Shown: positions 26,621 to 36,076, numbered from the stretch's first letter. The stretch is DNA of 64,000 nt from Dyadobacter sp. CY356 (GCF_021440195.1 NZ_JAJTSZ010000012.1:106579-170578); one strand, 5' to 3'. A program made the numbers and translations. Notes: generated from the letters alone by a model not told the origin.

Positions 26621-27295
26621 ATGAAACCAAACATCCCGTTTTTCACTTTCATATTAATGTGCTGTATGGTCGTGATTTCGTGCGCACAGTCAGATAAAAA
26701 GAATAAGAAAAAAATGAATAATGAATCGTCCGCATCTGCTGCGATTGATACTGCAAATACACAAATCGCAACATTTGGAACTGGATGTTTCTGGTGTTCA
26801 GAAGCTTTGTTCGAGACACTGGACGGCGTGAAAGACGTGGTATCCGGTTACTCAGGCGGTCATGTTAAAAACCCTGGTTACAGAGAAGTCTGCGAAGGAA
26901 CAACCGGTCATGCGGAATGTATTCAGGTAACCTATGACCCTAAAAAAATCACTTACACGGCTTTGCTTGAAGCATTTTTCCGTGGCCACGATCCGACTTC
27001 TTTAAACCGTCAGGGAAATGATGTCGGTACCCAATACCGTTCGGTGATTTTTTATCAGAACGATGAACAGAAAAAACTGGCCGAAGACGCAAAAAATGAG
27101 TTGAACAAATCGGGTGCATATGCCAAACCAATTGTGACGGAAATCGTGAAAGCTGATAAGTTTTATCCTGCCGAAGATTACCATCAGGATTATTTTGCCA
27201 AAAATCCTGATCAGGGATATTGTGCATTTGTCATCGCACCAAAACTTGATAAATTCAAAAAGGTTTTTCATGATAAATTGAAAAAAGATAGTTGA
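26621..27295 (+). CDS. msrA: Peptide-methionine (S)-S-oxide reductase, lipoprotein form
   Basis: Repairs methionine-S-sulfoxide in oxidised proteins. The catalytic cysteine is Cys56 in FGTGCFWCSEALFE. DGVKDVVSGYSGG, NPGYREVCEGTTGHAE and FRGHDPTSLNRQGNDVGTQYRS are the usual MsrA blocks. The 224-residue chain carries a lipoprotein signal (MVVISC, Cys21), so it should be tethered in the periplasm or outer membrane. A hydrophilic linker of about 25 residues follows. No MsrB gene is adjacent. Confidence 0.95.
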   Translation: MKPNIPFFTFILMCCMVVISCAQSDKKNKKKMNNESSASAAIDTANTQIATFGTGCFWCSEALFETLDGVKDVVSGYSGGHVKNPGYREVCEGTTGHAECIQVTYDPKKITYTALLEAFFRGHDPTSLNRQGNDVGTQYRSVIFYQNDEQKKLAEDAKNELNKSGAYAKPIVTEIVKADKFYPAEDYHQDYFAKNPDQGYCAFVIAPKLDKFKKVFHDKLKKDS

Positions 27296-27372
27296 TTTGG
27301 AGAGGGAATAACCCTTAAATCAGCCGCTCATCAAGTAAAAGCCCCCGAATAATAAGTAGTAATGGCACAAGT

Positions 27373-27403
27373 TTTGAAGCGATTAAATAATAACTTTAAT
27401 TTG
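27373..27403 (+). promoter_or_regulatory. Bacteroidota-type promoter for the beta-barrel gene
   Basis: TTTG at 27373-27376, a 19-base spacer, then TTAATTTG (one mismatch to TAnnTTTG) at 27396-27403. The start codon is 33 bases downstream. Confidence 0.5.
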
Positions 27404-27435
27404 TGCCATTATTATACTTCTAACAATTATTCAAA

Positions 27436-27966
27436 ATGAAAAAGATTCTATCAACGCTAATCGTTATCGCTATTTTGAGTGTTACTTCGCACTCGGCTTT
27501 TGCACAGTATGAAAAAGGAGACAAGCTGCTAAATGTTGGACTTAACCTTGGCGGTACTTACGGCGGGGGTGGAGTTGGTGTTGGCGCATCTTATGAGGTT
27601 GGCATTCATGATTTTATAAGTGTCGGCGGGCAAGCTGATTTTACGACCTGGAATTATGGTTTTAGCGGATATAAATGGAGATATAACTTCTTTACAATCG
27701 CTGCCCGTGGTTCTTATCACTATGGAAAACATTTCCTGAAAATGGATAATCTGGATCTTTACGCAGGACCTTCTCTTGGCTATCGCGTATCTTCTTTCAG
27801 CAGTCCGGATGGTTATAACGGGTTTTACGATAACGGCTACGGTAGCGGTGTGTTTGTTGGTATTTTTGCGGGTGCAAAATATTATTTCAAACCTACGACC
27901 GCTGTTTTTGCAGAGGTTGGTTACAATGCAGCACCTGTAAAAGTTGGTATAAGCTTTAAATTCTAA
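27436..27966 (+). CDS. Small outer membrane beta-barrel protein
   Basis: A 176-residue protein with signal peptide (MKKILSTLIVIAILSVTSHS, then AFAQ). The mature part alternates aromatic and small residues in strands typical of an 8-stranded OmpW/OmpX-like barrel, such as GVGVGASYEVGIHDFISVGG. It ends in a phenylalanine strand (APVKVGISFKF), the usual BAM recognition signal. No enzymatic motif. Its own promoter and terminator bracket the gene. Confidence 0.85.
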   Translation: MKKILSTLIVIAILSVTSHSAFAQYEKGDKLLNVGLNLGGTYGGGGVGVGASYEVGIHDFISVGGQADFTTWNYGFSGYKWRYNFFTIAARGSYHYGKHFLKMDNLDLYAGPSLGYRVSSFSSPDGYNGFYDNGYGSGVFVGIFAGAKYYFKPTTAVFAEVGYNAAPVKVGISFKF

Positions 27967-27981
27967 GACATTTCATATTGT

Positions 27982-28017
27982 AAAAAAGCGGCCTGGGATA
28001 CCCCAGACCGCTTTTTT
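27982..28017. terminator. Bidirectional terminator
   Basis: AAAAAAGCGG pairs with CCGCTTTTTT, and the inner CTGGG/CCCAG extends the hairpin. It sits between convergent genes and has A/T-runs on both sides. Confidence 0.92.
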
Positions 28018-28037
28018 GTATCTTCCGGTTGATGTTA

Positions 28038-28802
28038 TCAGAATTTCAACCTTAAAGAAAGGTACCCGGATTGTGTTGCAGGATTAAATCCAGGACTAAG
28101 TCTCAAAGAAAATGGCTCATTTCTCCTTCTTAATTCCTGTTGCGCATCAACCGCTTTTCGGGCGTAACGCTTAGCTTTCACAAATCCAATGATTGTGAGT
28201 GGTATACCTGCTCCAAGGCCCGCTGTGAACAGCAATGAACCCGCCGTTAGATTTGATTCTGATTGGTAATATCCGTAGGTATTGTAATAATTTACCTCAT
28301 CGGAAACTTTGATAAATCCAATAACAGTAAATAATATCCCCGCTGATAAACTGATGATACCAAGTTTCTTGTAAGACCTTGACTTTCTTATGTACAAATT
28401 ATAGTTTTCTCTTAACTGATCAGCGTTCAGCAATGAAGACTGGCTGTTATTACCATAAATTCTTTCAGCGGGTTTGTTATAAATAACAGGAGGCTCCACT
28501 TTACCAGGAGCAAAATACTCTTCCGTAGCGTTATCCAGTTTTTCAACCTCCCCATTTCCATAAAAAATGGAAGAAATTTCCTTTTTTTCTATTGTGAAAA
28601 CGGGGCCCTCAGGATCACTTGCTTTCTTATATTTAACTTTTCCGGAATCAACTTCCTGGATGATCGCCTCTATCTTCTCGTTCGTACGGGTTACAATCAC
28701 ATCGTTTTTTCTAATATTCTGAGCTTTGGCAAAGCTGATCAACAAGATCAAAAAACAAAATGTTGTTATCAATATTTTTGAAGAAGATAAATTTGATTTC
28801 AT
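28038..28802 (-). CDS. Secreted protein of unknown function with one membrane region
   Basis: A 254-residue protein with a signal peptide (ITTFCFLILLISFAKAQ). The first domain (about 30-95) is a small beta fold: NDVIVTRTNEKIEAIIQEVD, then KVKYKKASDPEGPVFTIEKK, a layout common in Bacteroidota surface proteins. A region with two hydrophobic segments follows (about 140-205), then a C-terminal strand ending GYLSLRLKF. I do not recognise a named family. Confidence 0.7.
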   Translation of the reverse strand: MKSNLSSSKILITTFCFLILLISFAKAQNIRKNDVIVTRTNEKIEAIIQEVDSGKVKYKKASDPEGPVFTIEKKEISSIFYGNGEVEKLDNATEEYFAPGKVEPPVIYNKPAERIYGNNSQSSLLNADQLRENYNLYIRKSRSYKKLGIISLSAGILFTVIGFIKVSDEVNYYNTYGYYQSESNLTAGSLLFTAGLGAGIPLTIIGFVKAKRYARKAVDAQQELRRRNEPFSLRLSPGFNPATQSGYLSLRLKF

Positions 28803-28839
28803 ACAATCCCGGATTTATAAATTACTGGAAACAAAGCTT

Positions 28840-29562
28840 TTACACCCCAAATTTATTCAATTGTTTTACCAAAACTTCAAAATCTTTTGGATACGGAGCT
28901 TCAATTTTTACTGGTTCTCCGTTCATTAATGCAAAAGAAAGCGAAAACGCATGAAGCGCAACACGTTGAATGAGCGGCTGTTCTTCTGTTTCTTTTTTCA
29001 GATTAAACTTGCGCTTTAAAGTGGAAAGGAAAATTGGTTCACCACCATATTGAGGATCGCAAACGATTGGGGCCTTCAAACAGGAAAGGTGAATCCGGAT
29101 CTGGTGCATGCGGCCTGTAATGGGGATACATTCCACAAGTGTGTAACCTCGATACACTTTTAGTGTATTAAAAATTGTCTCCGCTATCTTTCCTTCCACC
29201 CTATCAATTTTTACGGCCGTTCCATTTTTAAGAGCCAGAATAGGAAGATAAACAGAAATGCTTTCCAGGTTGTGAATACCATTTGCCACAGCGTGATATC
29301 TCTTAGTGACTTCACGATGCTCAAACTGCATCGCCAGATGACGGTATGCAGCAGGATTTTTTGCAAAGGCCAATACACCGGAAGTTTCTTTATCCAGACG
29401 GTGGGCTGCCTGTAATTCAGAATTATATTCTTTGGCAAGGCGTAAAACACTTCCGCCACGGTCGGCGGTACGTTCATCCAGCGTGGCCAAATGAGGTGGT
29501 TTATTAACGAGAAGAAAGTCCTCGTTTTCAAATAAAATTAAGTCTGCGAAATTGATTTTCAT
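28840..29562 (-). CDS. RluA-family pseudouridine synthase
   Basis: A 240-residue enzyme that isomerises uridine to pseudouridine in rRNA or tRNA. The catalytic motif is AAHRLDKETSGVLAFAKN with Asp57. ALKNGTAVKIDR and ECIPITGRMHQIRIHLSCLK are the other family blocks. No S4 domain precedes the catalytic domain, which suggests the RluC/TruC-like short form. Target site unknown. A second RluA-type protein is encoded at 46343. Confidence 0.92.
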   Translation of the reverse strand: MKINFADLILFENEDFLLVNKPPHLATLDERTADRGGSVLRLAKEYNSELQAAHRLDKETSGVLAFAKNPAAYRHLAMQFEHREVTKRYHAVANGIHNLESISVYLPILALKNGTAVKIDRVEGKIAETIFNTLKVYRGYTLVECIPITGRMHQIRIHLSCLKAPIVCDPQYGGEPIFLSTLKRKFNLKKETEEQPLIQRVALHAFSLSFALMNGEPVKIEAPYPKDFEVLVKQLNKFGV

Positions 29563-29679
29563 AAAGGTATTAACTAAAAATAATCCGAATAAATTACATC
29601 GATACTGTAATTCATCCGGATTTTATTTTGATTCTTGTATTTCTATGGTAAAAAAGCGGCTTGGAAGTTCTGTGGATTG

Positions 29680-29808
29680 CTAATCTTGGCTCAGCAGTTT
29701 TTCCCTTACATCATTCCAATCAAAACACTCTTCGTCCTTTCTTGATTCAATTGCTATTTCATCTTCGATATCTTCCAAAATCTCGATCAGATACCAGAAT
29801 TCTTCCAT
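29680..29808 (-). CDS. 42-residue acidic protein, possible small gene
   Basis: Hand translation gives MEEFWYLIEILEDIEDEIAI, then ESRKDEECFDWNDVREKLLSQD and stop. It is highly acidic and helical, and its ECFDWNDV-REKLL tail resembles the ends of short antitoxin-like or ParD/RelB-like proteins (inference only). It sits in the 300-base spacer between the RluA and ABC genes, on their strand. No partner toxin is seen. Confidence 0.4.
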   Translation of the reverse strand: MEEFWYLIEILEDIEDEIAIESRKDEECFDWNDVREKLLSQD

Positions 29809-29863
29809 TTATTCTCTCTTTTTCTCAAAGTTACTAAAATTATATCAAACGACATTTATATCC

Positions 29864-30574
29864 TCAAACCAGGTGACCAACCTTCGTCGGATTTGGATTA
29901 ATTGAATCAGATTCTACCAGACCATCCCGTAATCGTATGATCCTGTGGGCATAATGTGCAATATCTTCTTCGTGCGTAACCATGACGATCGTATTTCCCT
30001 TGCTGTATAACTGGTCAAAAAGATCCATGATTTCATAAGAAGTTTTTGAATCCAAATTTCCCGTTGGCTCATCCGCAAGCAAAATACTTGGATCATTAAC
30101 CAAAGCGCGGGCAATGGCCACACGTTGACGCTGACCGCCTGAAAGTTCGTTAGGGCGGTGTCCGGCGCGGTTTTCAAGACCTACATTTTTCAAAGAAAGC
30201 ATTGCTTTTTCCGTTCTGTCAGATTTGTTTAAACCGGCATAAATAAGCGGAAGAGCAACATTATCCAAAGAAGACATCCGTGGCAGCAAATTGAAAGTCT
30301 GGAAAACAAAACCAATTTCCTTGTTCCGGATTTCGGCCAGCTCGCTTTCCGTCATATCACTGACGTCCTTATTATTCAGAATGTATTTTCCGGTACTGGG
30401 TGTATCCAGACAGCCGATAATATTCATCAAAGTGGATTTCCCGGAACCGGACGGCCCCATAAAAGCAACATATTCTCCTTTGCTAACGGAAATAGTCACC
30501 GATTTCAGAGCCTGGATAACCTCACTTCCCATCACATAACGTTTTGAGATATCGGTCGTTTCAATGATTTTCAT
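29864..30574 (-). CDS. ABC transporter ATPase, LolD/MacB type
   Basis: A 236-residue nucleotide-binding subunit. Walker A is GPSGSGKST (40-48), the signature LSGGQRQRVAIARAL lies near 144, Walker B is ILLADEPTGNLD, and the switch His is in VMVTHEED. This class drives mechanotransmission by LolCDE- or MacB-type permeases that move lipoproteins or substrates across the envelope. No permease gene is adjacent, so its partner must lie elsewhere. Confidence 0.93.
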   Translation of the reverse strand: MKIIETTDISKRYVMGSEVIQALKSVTISVSKGEYVAFMGPSGSGKSTLMNIIGCLDTPSTGKYILNNKDVSDMTESELAEIRNKEIGFVFQTFNLLPRMSSLDNVALPLIYAGLNKSDRTEKAMLSLKNVGLENRAGHRPNELSGGQRQRVAIARALVNDPSILLADEPTGNLDSKTSYEIMDLFDQLYSKGNTIVMVTHEEDIAHYAHRIIRLRDGLVESDSINPNPTKVGHLV

Positions 30575-30610
30575 ACTGACATTATGGTTTGATAGGAAAG
30601 TTTCAATTTA

Positions 30611-31075
30611 TCAGGCATAACCAGACGCCGCTGCCGCCATTTTTTGAAAATAGGAATAAACAAAAAGTCCGGTAAGGATAATTGCCGGAGATATATTTTC
30701 TGCTTCAATTTCTCCCTTATTTTTCCAGAAACTGGTTTTGGAATAACGCGCATGGTTTTCCCCGTTTTTTACATTCCAGGTTTTGCGCATCCACGAATCG
30801 AAAGACCAGTCATAAGATTGGTTCTCATAGGTAATAACCGCGGTAGTTTTCCAGGAATTGTATTTAATATGCCCTAGTTCCCGGGTACCTTCGATATCCA
30901 AAATCTTCGTGGTAGGATTCCAAAAACCTGTTGTTTTAAACCGGATCATGTATCCGTTTAATTCTCCCTGCGCGTCATCTTTCCAGGTACTTCGTTTAAT
31001 TAATCCGGCAATCAGCTTTCCACGAAAGATACGCGTTTCATTTCCACTCATCGTTGATGTCCACTGTAACGTCAT
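30611..31075 (-). CDS. Hypothetical protein, beta-rich
   Basis: A 154-residue protein without a signal peptide. The N-terminal two thirds is aromatic and beta-rich, with the repeated WKTT/WKDD pattern and QSYDWSFDSWMRKTWNVKN. A hydrophobic C-terminal helix (SPAIILTGLFVYSYF) could anchor it in a membrane. It lies 36 bases upstream of the ABC ATPase on the same strand, so the two may be co-transcribed. No family recognised. Confidence 0.65.
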   Translation of the reverse strand: MTLQWTSTMSGNETRIFRGKLIAGLIKRSTWKDDAQGELNGYMIRFKTTGFWNPTTKILDIEGTRELGHIKYNSWKTTAVITYENQSYDWSFDSWMRKTWNVKNGENHARYSKTSFWKNKGEIEAENISPAIILTGLFVYSYFQKMAAAASGYA

Positions 31076-31167
31076 AGCTCTCTGGATTTTTGTGAATTTA
31101 GCCGGTTAATGAAAATAAAATACCTTTCTTACGGCTACTAACACATTTCAAATGCTAAAATAAAAAA

Positions 31168-33831
31168 TCACTTAAACTCCGCCCTTTGTTTTTCGATGAG
31201 AGCGCGCATAGGCTGATAGCGAGCGGAAAAAGCCTGATAACCGGCAGGAGAGGAGATTTCTTTCACCATAGCTTCTCCCTCATCCGCCTGACCGATAAGG
31301 CCTTGCTGCAAACTTAAAATTGAATATTCTTCCCAAAGCAATGGCGCACGATCATTAAATTTCAATGCATTTAACACAATACCATATGCTTTGGAAATCT
31401 GCTTTTTCTGACGATAAAAATTCGCACTTGCCGATACGATTTTCTCGTCAAAAGGGTTGGCATGAACAGCTGTAGTAAAATTCTTTTCCGAAGGTGATTT
31501 TTGAGCAATTGCAAAAAGGGAATCTGCTTTGGTTTTGGGAGCTTTGATATTGGCCAGCGTAGCCTGCAAATTCTGCAGTGCCGGACTTTTCTCTTTTTCC
31601 TGCAATTTTTCCAATAAAATCCCGCCAATAGCCTGCTGGCCGGAGAGGGCATAACCAACGGCCTGTCCAAGGGTTCCCTCGATTCCATCAACATTGGTAA
31701 GATGTTTGATTGCCAGATCATATAACCCAACCTGCAATAACCAGTGACCTAAAATTTTATGATAGATTTTGGCCTTTTCACCACCTTGTTCGGCCCAGGT
31801 TGAAAGTGTTTCAATTGCTTTTAATTTATCACCACTATAAAATTCCGGATAAAGGGCCGCCAACAAAAGATCCTCAGCAAGTAGCTGATTTTTATTCGCA
31901 AGTTTTGACAGAATCAGCGCAGGAAGACTATCTTGTCTCGCCTGGTTTTTGGCATAATTTACCAGATAAGCCAATCCGGCAACATTCAGGGACGAATCCG
32001 GTTTGATCGCAGTTTTGTTAAAATCCTGTTTTGAAAAATCCTGACGCAGATTCTGCACAGCGAGCCAATTTGCCTGCCAGGAAATATACTGATGCCTTTT
32101 GGTATTATTGGCCAATGAATCCAGCAGGCCGGAATCTGTGCTTCGTGCCCAGATTGCTAATAGATTGGTAGCCGGGACTTCTGGTTTTTTGCTTGTTTTT
32201 TCAGCTTTGTCCAGATAATAATGTGCTGAATCAGCAACATTGGTTTTGGCATAAAGCATACCCAGGTTATTCAGCAATTCTCCACTCTCCGGAAAAGTGC
32301 GAAGGCCTTCCTGCAAACTGAAAATTGCATCAAAAAACAAACTTTCCTGCATTAACACACCGGTTAATCCTACATAGGCCTGCGGTGATGGATTTTTTAA
32401 CAAAGCCTGACGAAAGTAGTATGCGCCAGCTACTTTATCACCCTGCTTCAATGCCAGTGAAGCCAGAGCATAATTGGATTTATGATTTTGAAACTCCTGC
32501 TGCAAAGCCATTTTGTAATATTGCTCAGCCAGCGGATACTCCCCTGTGTTAGAATATAAATCACCTAATCCATTAAAGTATGCCGCAATTCCCTGATGTA
32601 CCGGTAGTAATCTTTGGATTGAAAATAAAATGACAACACCAGCAAAACCAAATAATCTTGTTTGGGTCAGGCCGAAGCGCATGGGTTTATACAATACTTT
32701 ATGAACAGCCAGATTCTGTTTAAAAACCGCGTAAAAGTTGATAATAATATAAAAAAGAAAAACGATACCCATCGCTAATTGTCCATTAACGACAACATCT
32801 TCAAGCACTTCCAGCAGCGGGTCGTTAGCAGTACCTGCTGCATATCCGGCAAATGCGCCTGTGATTATGAACATTCCTGCATATAACCAGAAACCTGTTG
32901 AACGATAGGAAAAAATGCTGCGCTCAGAATCAGCCCGTTTTTTAAACCCCCAGATCCCAAGTATACCTGCTGCAATGGCCAGATATATAGGGCTTAATAA
33001 AGTTAGATCCCAATCTATCTGTCTTGTATTTTTCAGATATAACAGGACAAGCGAAAGAAGGTAAAGGATCGTGATGACTAAAAAATTAGTAAAACCTGAT
33101 TTCCCGGCTTTCATCTGCCCACTGGTACTAAGCCAAACCAGGCCGGCAATAATTTCCGTAGCTGAAATCAGCAGGAACAAAATGGAAATCAGAAGCCAGA
33201 TCGGCATGGAATAAGACGCCGCAGTAAGTGCAGGAAAAGCGACCTGCGACAAAAATGTAACAAGCAATAAAAGGAAAATGGAAACCCCTGAAAGCCCCAG
33301 AATCCTGAATCCGATACCAAGGTCCGGGCGAAAAGCATGAAAATAATAACTTAGGCCTGCATATAATGACACAGTAAGAATAAATAAAACACGACTTCCT
33401 TGTCCGAATACACCAAGGGTTTCCAGACGGGCAGAGGCAATTAAAACGATAAAAGCCACCATGCCGGTCAGATACCAAAAGCGGGGCAAGGTGGTTAATG
33501 AGGCAAGCAGGAAGGATAAACCTACAATAATAAGCCCCCAGAATATTTTAACAGTTAGAAAATCGGTTTGCATCGTTGAAGCCACAAACTGCTCTGTGAC
33601 AAGATTGGAAGGGCCAGAAATTCCGTATTGCCACTGATCAAATTTCAGCATATCGACAACCGTAGAAACGTCCGATAATTCACTCAAAACATCCCACCGG
33701 ATCACATTGGCAAGCGGATCAATACCTTTGATTATAAAGAAAAGAAGGGCCAAAACGATCGTGACAAAAGCTGCAATAACAATGCGACGTTCAGAGGAAG
33801 ACCAGACTTTCCAGAAAAAAAGTTCTTTCAT
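31168..33831 (-). CDS. Polytopic membrane protein with C-terminal TPR domain
   Basis: An 887-residue protein. The first about 420 residues contain many hydrophobic spans (roughly a dozen). From about 430 TPR units follow: YFNGLGDLYSNTGEYPLAEQ, then YALASLALKQGDKVAGAYYF and LLNNLGMLYAKTNVADSAHY. Further helical repeats run to the end. The arrangement resembles O-antigen-ligase-like or PMT-like TPR proteins, but I see no diagnostic motif. Probably an envelope scaffold. Function unknown. Confidence 0.8.
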   Translation of the reverse strand: MKELFFWKVWSSSERRIVIAAFVTIVLALLFFIIKGIDPLANVIRWDVLSELSDVSTVVDMLKFDQWQYGISGPSNLVTEQFVASTMQTDFLTVKIFWGLIIVGLSFLLASLTTLPRFWYLTGMVAFIVLIASARLETLGVFGQGSRVLFILTVSLYAGLSYYFHAFRPDLGIGFRILGLSGVSIFLLLLVTFLSQVAFPALTAASYSMPIWLLISILFLLISATEIIAGLVWLSTSGQMKAGKSGFTNFLVITILYLLSLVLLYLKNTRQIDWDLTLLSPIYLAIAAGILGIWGFKKRADSERSIFSYRSTGFWLYAGMFIITGAFAGYAAGTANDPLLEVLEDVVVNGQLAMGIVFLFYIIINFYAVFKQNLAVHKVLYKPMRFGLTQTRLFGFAGVVILFSIQRLLPVHQGIAAYFNGLGDLYSNTGEYPLAEQYYKMALQQEFQNHKSNYALASLALKQGDKVAGAYYFRQALLKNPSPQAYVGLTGVLMQESLFFDAIFSLQEGLRTFPESGELLNNLGMLYAKTNVADSAHYYLDKAEKTSKKPEVPATNLLAIWARSTDSGLLDSLANNTKRHQYISWQANWLAVQNLRQDFSKQDFNKTAIKPDSSLNVAGLAYLVNYAKNQARQDSLPALILSKLANKNQLLAEDLLLAALYPEFYSGDKLKAIETLSTWAEQGGEKAKIYHKILGHWLLQVGLYDLAIKHLTNVDGIEGTLGQAVGYALSGQQAIGGILLEKLQEKEKSPALQNLQATLANIKAPKTKADSLFAIAQKSPSEKNFTTAVHANPFDEKIVSASANFYRQKKQISKAYGIVLNALKFNDRAPLLWEEYSILSLQQGLIGQADEGEAMVKEISSPAGYQAFSARYQPMRALIEKQRAEFK

Positions 33832-33961
33832 AAATATTTTTTAACCCGATACGGAAAGATTACCAACGCCGTTTTGTGCTGTTTTGATATAATGAGTTAA
33901 AACTAACATTAACGTCCGGTAATTTCTATTAATCGGCTTTTTGAAGGGTTTGAAGTTTAGT

Positions 33962-34171
33962 TTACAATTTAAGGGATTCATATAAAAGGCAGGCTTTTAT
34001 ATCATTTATTTCAAGCGAAGGGAATTCCTCATTAATTATTTGATCCGCTGTTAAGCCATTTGCCAATAATTCAAGAACATCTGTAACTCTGATACGCATA
34101 TTACGAATGCATGGTTTTCCACCGCACTGGTAAATGTTGAATGTGATACGGTTCAAAAGTTCAGCATTCAT
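33962..34171 (-). CDS. DUF433 protein, orphan antitoxin-like
   Basis: A 69-residue protein with the DUF433 pattern: RITFNIYQCGGKPCIRNMRI, then VTDVLELLANGLTADQII and a final acidic helix. DUF433 proteins are usually antitoxins paired with a DUF5615/PIN-like RNase encoded directly downstream. The 130 bases downstream hold no such frame, so the partner is missing. The 34172-34400 spacer upstream shows no convincing gene. Confidence 0.8.
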   Translation of the reverse strand: MNAELLNRITFNIYQCGGKPCIRNMRIRVTDVLELLANGLTADQIINEEFPSLEINDIKACLLYESLKL

Positions 34172-34400
34172 ATTTAGTATTATTTCGTGTGTAAGTGTTT
34201 AAATATCGATCTGAATTTCATTTAAATCGCAGCCCGACGAAAATAAAATATAACTTAAAGCTTAATAACATTTGTCTTAACAAGAAAGAAAAAGTTCATT
34301 ACAAAACTGATTTGGATAGCGATTCTGATAATTTCTATACACTTTTCACAGATTTTGGGCGATTTTCTAAAAAATATCCTATAAATCAAGTGTGACACTA

Positions 34401-34431
34401 TTGGTACTGACCAAATTATCTCCTACTTTTG
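34401..34431 (+). promoter_or_regulatory. Bacteroidota-type promoter for atpD-atpC
   Basis: TTG at 34401-34403, a 20-base spacer and TACTTTTG (perfect TAnnTTTG) at 34424-34431, 43 bases before the atpD ATG. Confidence 0.65.
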
Positions 34432-34474
34432 CGGTTCGAAATAACCTCTCATAGACTATACTAAAATTCTTATA

Positions 34475-35995
34475 ATGGCAAACGCAACAAACTTAGGAAA
34501 AATTACGCAGGTAATTGGACCCGTTGTAGACGTATCATTTGAAGACAGCGAACGCATCCCGGCTATTCTTGATGCATTAGAGGTCATCAAATCAAACGGA
34601 CAAAAAGTAGTTCTTGAGTGTCAGCAGCACTTAGGTGAAGACAGAGTTCGTACCATTGCGATGGACAGTACCGAAGGTATGTTCCGCGGGATGGTTGTAA
34701 CTCCGCTTGGTTCACCGATCACAATCCCGACTGGTGAATCAATTAAAGGACGTTTGTTTAACGTAATCGGAGAGCCTATCGACGGTCTTAGAGCAGTTGA
34801 CGCAACGGACAAACGTATTTCTATTCACCGTGCAGCACCGAAATATGAAGATCTTGCAACGGCGACTGAAGTACTTTTCACAGGTATCAAAGTAATTGAT
34901 TTGCTTGCTCCTTATGTAAAAGGTGGTAAAATCGGTTTATTCGGTGGTGCTGGTGTTGGTAAAACAGTATTGATCCAGGAATTGATCAACAACATCGCAA
35001 AAGCATATGCTGGTCTTTCAGTATTTGCAGGTGTTGGAGAGCGTACCCGTGAAGGAAATGACTTGATGCGTGAGATGATCGAAGCTGGTATTATTAAGTA
35101 CGGTGACGATTTCAAACACAGCATGGAAGAAGGCGGATGGGATATTTCAAAAGTGGATTACGAAACTTTGAAAGATTCACAAGCTACTTTTGTGTTCGGT
35201 CAGATGAACGAACCTCCTGGAGCACGTGCGCGTGTTGCCCTGACAGGTCTTACAGTGGCTGAATATTTCCGTGACGGGGATGGCGAAGGACAAGGACGTG
35301 ATATCCTTTTCTTTATCGATAATATTTTCCGTTTTACACAAGCGGGTTCTGAAGTATCGGCTCTTTTGGGTCGTATGCCTTCGGCGGTAGGTTACCAGCC
35401 AACGCTGGCTACCGAAATGGGGCAGATGCAGGAACGTATTACTTCAACAAAACGCGGTTCTATTACATCTGTACAAGCTGTATATGTACCTGCGGATGAT
35501 TTAACGGATCCGGCTCCGGCAACAACATTTAATCACCTTGACGCAACTACGACACTTTCACGTAAAGTTGCTGAAAAAGGTATTTATCCTGCTGTGGATC
35601 CACTCGATTCTGTTTCACGTATCCTGAATGCTGAAACGCTTGGCGACGCTCATTACGACTGTGCACAACGTGTGAAAAGTATTTTGCAGCGTTACAAAGA
35701 ATTGCAGGATATCATCGCGATTTTGGGTATGGAAGAATTATCTGATGAAGATAAACTGGTTGTATCACGCGCCCGTCGTGTAGAACGTTTCTTGTCACAA
35801 CCTTTCTTTGTGGCTGAACAGTTTACAGGTCTTAAAGGTGTGTTGGTAGATATCAACGATACAATTAAAGGTTTCAACCAGATTATGGACGGCGGATACG
35901 ATCACCTTCCTGAAATGGCATTCAACCTTGTTGGTACCATCGAAGATGCTCAGATCAAAGGTGAAAAAATGATGGCAGAAGCTGCTAACAGATAA
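34475..35995 (+). CDS. atpD: ATP synthase F1 subunit beta
   Basis: The catalytic subunit of F1, 506 residues. Walker A GGAGVGKT is at 157-164, followed by GVGERTREGNDL with the catalytic glutamate, FIDNIFRFTQAGSEVSALLG as Walker B region, and GYQPTLATEMG. Full length for the family. In many Bacteroidota atpD and atpC form a separate pair away from the remaining atp genes, as here. A consensus promoter precedes it and atpC follows after 81 bases. Confidence 0.98.
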   Translation: MANATNLGKITQVIGPVVDVSFEDSERIPAILDALEVIKSNGQKVVLECQQHLGEDRVRTIAMDSTEGMFRGMVVTPLGSPITIPTGESIKGRLFNVIGEPIDGLRAVDATDKRISIHRAAPKYEDLATATEVLFTGIKVIDLLAPYVKGGKIGLFGGAGVGKTVLIQELINNIAKAYAGLSVFAGVGERTREGNDLMREMIEAGIIKYGDDFKHSMEEGGWDISKVDYETLKDSQATFVFGQMNEPPGARARVALTGLTVAEYFRDGDGEGQGRDILFFIDNIFRFTQAGSEVSALLGRMPSAVGYQPTLATEMGQMQERITSTKRGSITSVQAVYVPADDLTDPAPATTFNHLDATTTLSRKVAEKGIYPAVDPLDSVSRILNAETLGDAHYDCAQRVKSILQRYKELQDIIAILGMEELSDEDKLVVSRARRVERFLSQPFFVAEQFTGLKGVLVDINDTIKGFNQIMDGGYDHLPEMAFNLVGTIEDAQIKGEKMMAEAANR

Positions 35996-36040
35996 TCACA
36001 ATATTGATTAACAGCTGATAGCAAGATTTTTTATCAATGC

Positions 36041-36071
36041 TAAAAGCTGATTGCTAACAGCCAAAAGCCAA
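36041..36071 (+). repeat. Short dispersed leader repeat, copy 2
   Basis: TAAAAGCTGATTGCTAACAG then CCAAAAGCCAA, five bases before the atpC ATG. It matches the block before the flavin-reductase ATG (436-466) in the same orientation. A related partial unit (ACAGCTGATAGCAAG) lies just upstream at about 36011, suggesting tandem growth. Confidence 0.6.
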
Positions 36072-36076
36072 TTAAT

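Noticed and set aside
34195..34395. 66-codon open frame upstream of atpD
   Set aside because: Starts with GTG, low-complexity composition, and it runs to 34395, just short of the atpD promoter; reads as spacer.
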